Assembly (NCBI GenBank): GCA_001574975.1
Contig: KQ965800.1
Span: 62,001-126,000, forward strand
DNA length: 64,000 nucleotides
Source: Gonapodya prolifera JEL478
Taxonomy: Eukaryota > Monoblepharomycota > Monoblepharidomycetes > Monoblepharidales > Gonapodyaceae
Direction: 5' to 3'
Position 1 is the stretch's first letter. The number at the start of each line of letters is the position of its first letter. Shown here in pieces: positions 56,725-64,000 of the stretch. The notes beneath the pieces were generated by a model. It saw only the letters and a list, made by a program, of their open reading frames with translations. It was not told where the DNA came from and made no database searches. A program made the position numbers and the translations under genes.

Positions 56725-59578
56725 TTATGTCGGTACATTCCACCTGGAGCTATTGTCGCGTGCAACAACCTCGGAGGGAATCAAGGGCATGACAGCAGAA
56801 CGATACTTCGAAACACCAGAATACCCAGAAGCTGGAAGCGAAGAGGATTGCGCATTCACGCCTTCGGACAGGAGCGTACTAGATCCCTGATCGTGAAGTC
56901 TCGTAGTTGCCGTTTGCCCTGAGAATCTGCTCGAAGTGGTTGAAAGCCTCTGAGACGTTACGTCACGTGATAGCATCCCCGTTGCGAGAGCTCGGCTAGC
57001 TGTTCGTGGAGGCTGGCTGTTGGGAAAATTCGACTCCAATCGGCTCCCAATCACGGAACCAGAAATGAGGTAGTTGAGTGGTCCGAGGTTGAGGCAATCA
57101 CTGAAAGGAAGCGAGGGAAGCGGAGAGGGTCAAAAGTTAGCAGTTTCTGCAAAACGGGTTTCGTTACTTACACAGGGCTACCGGGAAGAAGCGAAACGTT
57201 GGTAAGATGAGCAACGTCTAAGAGAGAAGTAATGTCAACTTACAATGCACCAGTCAGTCCCGTTGAAAGCTACAGTTATGCAAAGTGCGTCAGCCTTGCA
57301 TCGTGCGAGTGCAGATATAACCCAAGTGTCATGTGCAAAACTCACATTCGTTCCCGACGCCCATCCATCGCGATACACAAAGTTCACAATGACCATACTG
57401 CCAGGGCCAATTGCAATCTCGTCGACCTGGTTCGGTTGGTACTAGATATCGATAACGTCAAACCACATGGGCCGCACACATGAGATCGAACATTAGGATT
57501 TGAAGAAGATCAAGCATAAGCGTACCTCTACAAGTGCAGTGACGGGAAGACCGTGGTAAGGAACGCTAGGATCGTCGAGTTTGTTGGCCGGGCGGGCCAA
57601 GTAGTCGAAGAAGGGCTATCGAAACAACATATGGGTTCGATTTTTTGGTAAGGCGCCAGTCTGCACCGGAACTTACATGAATTACCGGAACGTCCTCGGA
57701 TTGCCCCATGCCTTCTGACTGATCGGTCACCGCGGTTGTTGACGTTGGCAACCCCACGCTCGCGACCTGTCCCGCATCCACACCATCCCTCAGTGCCAGG
57801 GCTGTCGAGACTTCAACCTTTGTACTCGACAGCCGCGTCGATCGACCATCATTCAAAGTCGAGAACGAGCTCAATCGAATCGACTTTGATTCATTCCGCG
57901 GTCGTTGTATGACGGTAGTGGAACTGGTAGCGAATGGAAAGGAGTTCATGTTCTCAGAGAGAGCGGTAGAGGCTAGCGATAAGACTGCGGATGGAAGTTT
58001 TATGGATTCAAGAGTTTCTTGTCCTTGTGAGGAAGAGGCAGGGAAGGAGTGCGCCGTGGTGCCGACGTTTACGATGACTGAGGATGGTGGTGCGATGTTC
58101 GAAGGTGGTGGTTGCGGGACTGCGGAAACGGAGGATGGTGGCGCCACGTTGCTCAAAGGTGGCAGTGGTATTGTGGAGGATGGTGGTGCGACATCGCTCA
58201 GAGGTGGTATCACAGCAGAAGATGTGCTGTCGGCGCCTGATTCATCAATCGGCTCTGCATTATCAAGGAGCGATCTCGTAATCCTCTCTGGCTTCCCAGA
58301 CCTAACGAAGACAAGGTTCACCACGTGCGTCTCAAGCGTCATATGTTTATTAAGGTGGATCACTCACGGCCGAACACGTCCCTTCTGCGCTTGTGTTCTT
58401 CTCACCACGAGCCCCGCCACTATCCCAACGACTAAAACCACTCCTGCAATAATTCCGACGATCATCGCGATGCTTGGTCCTCCCGAGCCTGACTGCGTCG
58501 ATCCTGACGGACCCGACGTCGATCCTCCAGCAGGTGGAGAACCTGTGGAAGGCGACCCGTTCATTCCGCCGTTGCCAGTTGCCCCAACACCGTCCATGCC
58601 TGGAGCGGGAGCGAGAGCGGAAGCAGGCACGTTGGGAGCCGCGCTTCCTGAGTTGGAGCCGGACGCGGATCCTCCCAGAGGTGGAGGTGGGGTGGCGATG
58701 ACGACGGAGCCAGATGGGGGAGATGGAGCCACTGGGTAGGGTTAGTCGTGATGTGAGATGACAGGTGAATGAGGAAGCTTGGTGGGACTGGTAACTTACC
58801 GACTGTGCCGGGTGCCGCGACTGGGGACGGGGAGGGGCCTGTCGTCCCGAAGGTATTGGTTATCAGACAAGTATTCACATTATCAGGACCCATGTCAACT
58901 TACCTGTAGGAGAAGGCGGAGCGGTTGGTGGACTGGCTGGAGGAGGAGATGCTGGAGGGGATACTGGGGGAGTGGTGGGGGGAGGAGAGGGAGGTGGTGG
59001 CGGTGGTGGTGTGGGAGGTACAAATGGGGGAGGTGGAGGCGGGGGAACTGGAGTAGGTGGAGGCGGAGGTATTGGAGGTGGCGGTGGTGGAGGGATTGGT
59101 GGGGGTGGAGGAGGGGGCGGGGGTGCTGTGGGGATGAGATGAGCGAAGGTTCAATTTAGTGCAATTCAGCGTCCATCCGTGATATTTTTCATTGTATGAG
59201 TTTACACTCACGCGGAATTTGTATGCACTCGCTCACCGTGCAGTCGCAGGAGCCTGGGCTGACGACCAAAAAAGGCAGTCGTACGTAGTCGATGGTATGA
59301 TGCAATCGCCTTTAGCTCACCAGCGCTGTTGCCCGTCCGGACACGCTATTTTGGGACAAGCTTGCCTTGCGTACAACGCTCCGTGAAACATCGCCCCATC
59401 CGCTGATGGGACACGCCCACCCCAGCTGGGTGCTAGCACGACATTTCTCTTGTCCAGATGCACGCTTGCTGAGAATCGTCCTGGTGTCAAGCCAAATCGC
59501 GACGGCTGAACTACGCTCCTTACCTCCAGCAACTTGTAGCACCATCGCTGCTACCGCGAGCATCGCCAGAATCCGCAT
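56725..59578 (-). CDS. Receptor-like SH3 membrane protein, array member C
   Basis: The start at 59578 gives the signal peptide MRILAMLAVAAMVLQVAGG. The Cys module follows (ACPKIACPDGQQR; SPGSCDCTVSECIQIP), then a very long polyproline exon (58,900-59,130) with runs of up to nine prolines. A Gly/Ser stalk leads to a membrane helix (PSIAMIVGIIAGVVLVVGIV) and RRTQAQKGR. A Ser/Thr/Pro-rich cytoplasmic region of about 230 residues contains repeated LSDVAPPSS-type units and ends DVPVIHVSS. The SH3 domain is PFFDYLARPANKLDDPSVPY, GLPVTALVE, YQPNQVDEIAIGPGSMVIVN, FVYRDGWASGTN, LSTGLTGA, microexon (57172-57177) and the next exon, giving FPV-DCL-NLGPLNYL. The tail SGYSGVSKYRSAVMPLIPSE ends at the TAA at 56725. 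All splice signals I checked in the SH3 part are canonical, so this looks like an intact gene. Confidence 0.75.
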
Positions 59579-59650
59579 CGCACAGTCCCACGACCGTATG
59601 ATTCGAGTTGCAAGCCGAGCAAGGATCGACCACAATATATTGTATACAGC

Positions 59651-59659
59651 GAACAGTTC
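59651..59659. promoter_or_regulatory. GAACNGTTC palindrome upstream of gene C
   Basis: GAACAGTTC lies 73 bp upstream of the start codon of array gene C, preceded by GC and followed by TGG. Confidence 0.4.
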
Positions 59660-59843
59660 TGGGTTGCAGCCACTCCGCAGTCCGACACCCTTTGCCGCCC
59701 CACATTGACGCGTGGCGACTGTAATTATTAGAGACACTGGCAAAAACTGGGGAACATCGTTATGGCATCATAATGTCTATTTCCAACGTTTTCGCACATG
59801 AATCATTCAAGCTGATGTGACTTCATTTTTCCACACGTCCCCG

Positions 59844-62573
59844 CTAAGAGCTGCCAGATTGTCCTGCAGATCTCGAAGAGTCGGTAGGCCCTTGCCACTT
59901 CGCGGAGTTCGTCTGCTCGACAATTACCTCAGAGGGGATCAATGGCATAACATTAGAATGATACTGCGAGACACCAGAATACCCAGAAGTCGGAACGCCT
60001 GCCGAGGGCGATTTCCCATCGACCCCGTTCGACGTGAGGGTCGTAGACCCCTGGGCGCCGGCGCCGGCACGAAGGCGCGTCGTTGCAGTCTGTGCCGAGA
60101 ATCCGCTTGAGACGCTCGAAAGCCTTAGGGATCCTAGCCCTCCGTCTCGAGATACTATCCCTGTTGCAAGAGCGCGACTGGCTGTTCGCGCCGGCTGGCC
60201 ACTAGTAATGTTCGACTCCAGTCGGCCACCAATGACGGAGCCAGACATGAGGTAGTTGAGTGGTCCGAGGTCGAGGCAGTCACTGAAAATAAAAGGTTCC
60301 GGGAGGGAGGGTGTGAAGTCCGCCAAGTTTGTGCGAAACCCGAAATTCGGACTCACACAGGGCTGCATGCGGATTACGGTTGAGAAGCAGGACACCGCAG
60401 AAAGATGAGAAAAAAGCATCCAAAACAAAAAAGAAATAATCTCAACTCACAATGCGCCAGACAGTCCCGTCGAAAGCTGAGGGGGTGGGCGGTGGCGATG
60501 CGTTCAATATTGTGTCTCCAGAAGCAAATCTACCGCCCCCAGATAAAACTCACGTTCGTCCCCGACGCCCATCCATCACGGTACACAAAGTTCACAATAA
60601 CCATACTGCCCGGGTCGATGTATATCTCGTCGTTTTGGTTCGGTTGGTACTGGTCGATCGAGCCAGATGCGAAGGCAACATCAATCGAGATCAAATAATT
60701 ATGTTATTTGAAGGGAGAAAGGGAGCAGCTCACCTCAGCAAGCGCGGTGAGAGGAAGACCGTGGTAAGGAACGCTTGCTTCGTCGAGTTTGTTGGTGGGG
60801 CGTGCCAAGTAGTCGAAGAATGGCTGGTCACACAATGGATGTATTCTGAGTGCACGCGCGAAAGTTGGATTGCGTCAAGTTTGTGAACTCACATGAATTA
60901 CCGCCATATCGCCGGACTGTATCAACTCGTCTGGTTGGTCCTCCATTGTTGGTAGCACTGCGCTCGCCATCTGTCCCGACTCCACCACTTCCCTCGACGC
61001 CGTTGACACATGTCCGCTCTGAACCTTTACATTACGCGACTGAGCAGACCGCCCATCGTTCAATGTTGAAAGCGAGTGAGCTTGCTTTTCCTGCGACTCG
61101 GTGTCCGGCATCGTCACTTTAGCGGCATTCGTTGATCCAGGAGCGCAGAGCAGGGAGTTCAAATTATCAGACCGAACGGACGCTTCAGAAGGCACCGTCG
61201 CCGATGTGACTGTCGACGTCGATGGTTGGAGAGTTTCCCGCGAGTGGGGGGGAAGAGACGACTGGGCCGTGGTGTGAAGGTTGACGACGACTGAGGAGGG
61301 CGGCGCGATAGCGCTCAAAAGGGGACGGCGTGGCCCCTGTGACGGCTTTCCAGATCCGTCCGCCAACTTTGCATTGCTGAGCAGAGTTTCTTTCTTCGTG
61401 GCTTTCCCGGTCCTGCATGTCCACGTTATCGTCGCGTTCCCACATCACGATGAAACATCCAGAAATCACTCACCGTCGTCTCTGTCGCACCACTAGACCC
61501 ACAACAATCCCAACAAGCAACACAACCCCCGCCACAATCCCAACAATCATCCCGATACTGGGTCCACCCGAAGCCGACTGGGTCGCTCCAGATGACCCGG
61601 ACGTCGTTCCTTCGGCGCCGGCAGATGGGGCACCGGGGGCAACAACCCCATTCGCCCCGGCGTTCCCAGTTGCACCGACCCCGTCCATACCTGGTGCGGG
61701 AGCGGGAGCGGGAATGTCAGGGGCCGCGTTTCCTGAGGTGGAGCCGGACGCGGATCCGCCGAGAGGTGGAGGGGGCGGTGGGGGGCCGATGACGACGGAT
61801 GGGGGAGACGAAGGGGCGGGTGCCGCTCCTGGGGATGGGGAGGGGTCTGTCGTCGTGGGAAAGGTACTGGTTGTCAGAAACCGGTGCGCACCTTCAAGCT
61901 CCTTGGAGACTTACTCGTAGGAGATGGTGGAGAAGTTGGCGGACTAGCTGGAGGAGAAATGGCGGGNGGAGGTGGAATGGGAGGTGGAGGCGGAGGTGGG
62001 GGAGGTGGTGGCGGTGGAGGCGGCGGTGGTGGAGGAGGGGGAGGAGGAGGGGGAGGAGGCGGTGGAGGGGGAGCTGTAAGATGAGTGATTGAAGTTAGGA
62101 AAGCAAGAAGATCCCATAAATGATAATCTTTTGCATCAAACAACGAGTACGCACGCGGTGGAGGTACCTGAGCACATTCAGCGTACGTGCATGTGCAGGA
62201 TCCGGGACTGCGTTTGCCAGGAGTCAAAGGAAATTGATTTCAGATCACAAAATGTAGTGGACCCTGAACCCAAAGAAACCGAGCTCACCAGCGGTGCTGA
62301 TCATCGGGACAGAGAACGTCGCTGCAAATCTGCCTCGAATGGAGTGCTCTGTGCAATGCATCGGCGAATTCTATCGGAACGACGTTTCCTCCTTGTAAAC
62401 TGGGCGCAAAGTCCACATATCCTGGAGCGACGTGAATGCGAGCAGCTATCGCCGATCCAAAGTTAAGTTAGGTGGACGCCAGCAAAAGACCCGTATTCTG
62501 GTAATCAATCACCTCCGGTGGCGCCAGCTCCTCCCAAGGCGAAAAACGTTGCAGCAAGGAGTAGAACCCTCAT
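59844..62573 (-). CDS. Receptor-like SH3 membrane protein, array member D
   Basis: Signal-peptide exon MRVLLLAATFFALGGAGATG (start 62573) ends at a GT donor. Cys module RQICSDVLCPDDQH and SPGSCTCTYAECAQVPPP. The polyproline exon (61,925-62,075) is almost pure proline for about 30 residues and contains an ambiguous base near 61,967. The stalk leads to a membrane helix (PSIGMIVGIVAGVVLLVGIV) and RQRRR. The cytoplasmic region ends DMAVIHVSS. The SH3 domain reads PFFDYLARPTNKLDEASVPY, GLPLTALAE, YQPNQNDEIYIDPGSMVIVN, FVYRDGWASGTN, LSTGLSGA, microexon (60357-60362) and VDCLDLGPLNYL. The tail has SGYSGVSQYHSNVMPLIPSE and stops at 59844. It is the closest relative of C. The near-pure polyproline tract is likely to vary in length and to be error-prone in assembly. 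Confidence 0.75.
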
Positions 62574-62688
62574 CCGCGAGTCCACAAACTTGGATGGAAT
62601 CTACTAAGCAGTTCCAGCACGAGTGGGAGCTTTTTCGAAGCATAATACCCATGAGTATATTCGGAATAGTGGATATACTGAGCGTCGG

Positions 62689-62697
62689 GAACGGTTC
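62689..62697. promoter_or_regulatory. GAACNGTTC palindrome upstream of gene D
   Basis: GAACGGTTC lies 116 bp upstream of the start codon of array gene D, in the context TCGG-GAACGGTTC-GTAC. Confidence 0.4.
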
Positions 62698-62929
62698 GTA
62701 CCTCCCGCCCTTCATTCCCTGCCATTCACTTCTACATACTTGACTTCCACGAAGCACCAAGATTTTCCAATTGCGGGCACATTGAATGAAAATAGTGAAG
62801 AATCATTTTTACGTCACGTAAATAGGGGGCAAAATCGTGGAATACAAAAGCGTGATGTTATCACGCTTTCCCAGATTTTATCCTACACATACGTGGTGGT
62901 GGAGGGGGCGGTTTAAGGAGCATCGGTCA

Positions 62930-63280
62930 TACGCAGGACCTGGGACAGTCAACAACATTGCATTGCATTAGATCAGATGTCAAGGAAATGCTGCTGCTCA
63001 TTAAACGAAACACGCAAAGCTCACCACCGGTTGCTTGAGTCAGGACAAATACTAACGGGGCTGAGCGGTGGCGCTCTTTCGTGGAGGGCTCCATGAGCCA
63101 TGTATCTGCGAATGGCTCGACTGGGACGAAGTCTCCCCCACCATGAAAGCGGGGCACGAAATCCATTTTTCGTTGAGCTCCATTGTTACTTGCAGCTTTT
63201 GGCCATCCAAGCTAGGGAGTGTTGTAAACCCGCTGGAGTTCATAAACGTGCTACCCTTCCCTCTTCCTTCTTCTCTCAAT
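62930..63280 (-). pseudogene. Relic of a further SH3-receptor gene (N-terminal exons)
   Basis: On the minus strand an exon ends PVSICPDSSNR at a GT donor near 63,023, as in the Cys-module exons of A-D (C-P-x-x... R-C|GT). It is followed near 62,940 by a piece reading VVDCPRSC. A short proline-coding stretch (CCGCCCCCTCCACCACCA on the minus strand, near 62,900) appears where the polyproline exon should be. The rest of the gene is missing, because gene D's upstream region begins at once. I read it as a truncated fifth member. Confidence 0.4.
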
Positions 63281-63560
63281 TTTTCGGTCTATGAGGCACA
63301 AATAGAGAGGTGACCTACNAGACTTGGGTAAAAAAAAAAGATCTTGAGCAGGTGATAGTGCGACCAAAGTTGGACGTAATGGGTTGAATTGTAGCCGGCC
63401 CACACTCATAATATGATTCTGTCCAAGAACGAAGACAAGAGAAGAGGATGAACTACTGGCGTACCAAACTAGTCCTTCTACATAACGTGGTCGAATATGA
63501 TGTGATGTCCGGCAGAATTTCCACAGGTACAGCAACCGCAGCCGACAGAGCAACATCACT

Positions 63561-63840
63561 CTGCCACGAACTGTTCGTGTTCGAGACAACAAGGGGGACA
63601 TTCTACACACTGGAGTTGCTTAGCTGAAAGAAGTGATCGATCATTCTTGATGCACAATTACGTCACTCGGTAGTGAACTGTTCGTGTTCGAGACAACAAG
63701 GGGGTCATTCTAAACACTTAGGTTATTTAGTTGAAAGCAGCGGTCGCACTGTTCTTGATGTGCAATAGAGTCACGCGGTCGAGAACTGTTCTTGCTCGAG
63801 ACAATAAGGGGTGCACATGCAAATTGAGTGCTCCAAAGCG
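63561..63840. repeat. 107-bp tandem repeats (about 2.6 copies), block 2
   Basis: Exact GAACTGTTC cores start at 63568, 63675 and 63783 (spacing 107 and 108 bp). Each is followed by CGTGTTCGAGACAACAAGGG or a close variant, and by the CATTCTAAACACTTAGGTT and TTGAAAG...GATCG elements of block 1. TTACGTCACTCGG precedes the middle unit, keeping the bZIP-like site. Blocks 1 and 2 are about 11 kb apart and in the same orientation. Confidence 0.8.
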
Positions 63841-64000
63841 CAGGCAAGTCAAAGATGCAGCAAATACGGTGTCTTGCTCGTGTTTAACTGCTATGGAATA
63901 ATACGAAGCTTGCTTCGTTACCCCCGCTTGCCCCTCGAATACTTACTCCAGCCAGTCAAGAAGGTGGATGAAAGAACGGGAGTGAGACTAGATACAGGAA
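63841..64000. repeat. Duplicate of the flank downstream of repeat block 1
   Basis: Matches 52,853-53,000 with differences. Shared blocks include GATGCAGC(A/G)AATACGGT, TCTTGCTC and CTCGAATACTTACT, then GGATGAAAGA. The duplicated segment therefore extends beyond the tandem repeats and runs off the right edge. Confidence 0.6.

Noticed and set aside
61884-62084. Plus-strand poly-Gly frame at 61.9-62.1 kb and similar Gly-rich frames at 48.1 and 51.0 kb
   Set aside because: They are antisense to the polyproline exons of the SH3-receptor genes (CCN read backwards gives GGN).

Overview
The window looks like a chromosomal segment of an early-diverging (zoosporic, chytrid-like) fungus. Genes are short, closely spaced and interrupted by many small GT-AG introns. 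A Zn2Cys6 plus fungal-specific transcription factor and a chitin-deacetylase-type protein point to Fungi. Several other genes are normally associated with animals and are missing from most Dikarya: an L-seryl-tRNA(Sec) kinase-like gene, an alkyl-DHAP synthase and a JTB-family protein. A monoblepharid such as Gonapodya would fit, because selenocysteine use is known there, but I cannot prove the species. Four ambiguous N bases and several unexplained frame slips suggest draft-quality sequence, so some 'broken' genes may be assembly errors.

Layout. 0-11 kb: a Ser-rich gene running off the left edge (-), a Zn2Cys6 regulator (+), an MCT/MFS transporter (-) divergent from a PSTK-like kinase (+), the C-terminal stub of an amino-acid permease, and a MOZART1 homologue with a long tail (-). 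11.8-14.1 kb: an anonymous tract almost devoid of CpG. 14.9-22 kb: an LRR single-pass membrane protein (+), a TBC1D22/Gyp1 Rab-GAP (+) and a multi-pass membrane protein (-). 22-31 kb: poorly resolved, with two paralogous helical proteins of unknown function and an F-box/LRR-like gene, all on the minus strand. 31-43 kb: alkyl-DHAP synthase (-) with a possible peroxisomal C-terminus, an inverted pair of F-box genes (one broken) flanking a divergent HTATIP2-like/JTB-like pair, then a LINE remnant. 43.6-45.5 kb: linker histone H1 with many introns.

46-64 kb is the most unusual part. It is a same-strand array of four paralogous genes plus at least two relics. Each full gene encodes a signal peptide, a small Cys-rich module, a long polyproline rod, one transmembrane helix, a Ser-rich cytoplasmic segment, an SH3 domain split over several exons, and a conserved C-terminal tail motif. 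All four carry a 6-nt microexon completing the 'FP' of the SH3 fold. All four have a palindrome of form GAACNGTTC 50-120 bp upstream of the start codon. The same palindrome recurs in two blocks of 107-bp tandem repeats at 52.5 and 63.6 kb. A decayed secreted LPMO-like/CE4 chitin deacetylase lies inside the array. I read the array as an expanded family of wall-spanning receptor-like SH3 proteins; the function is inference.
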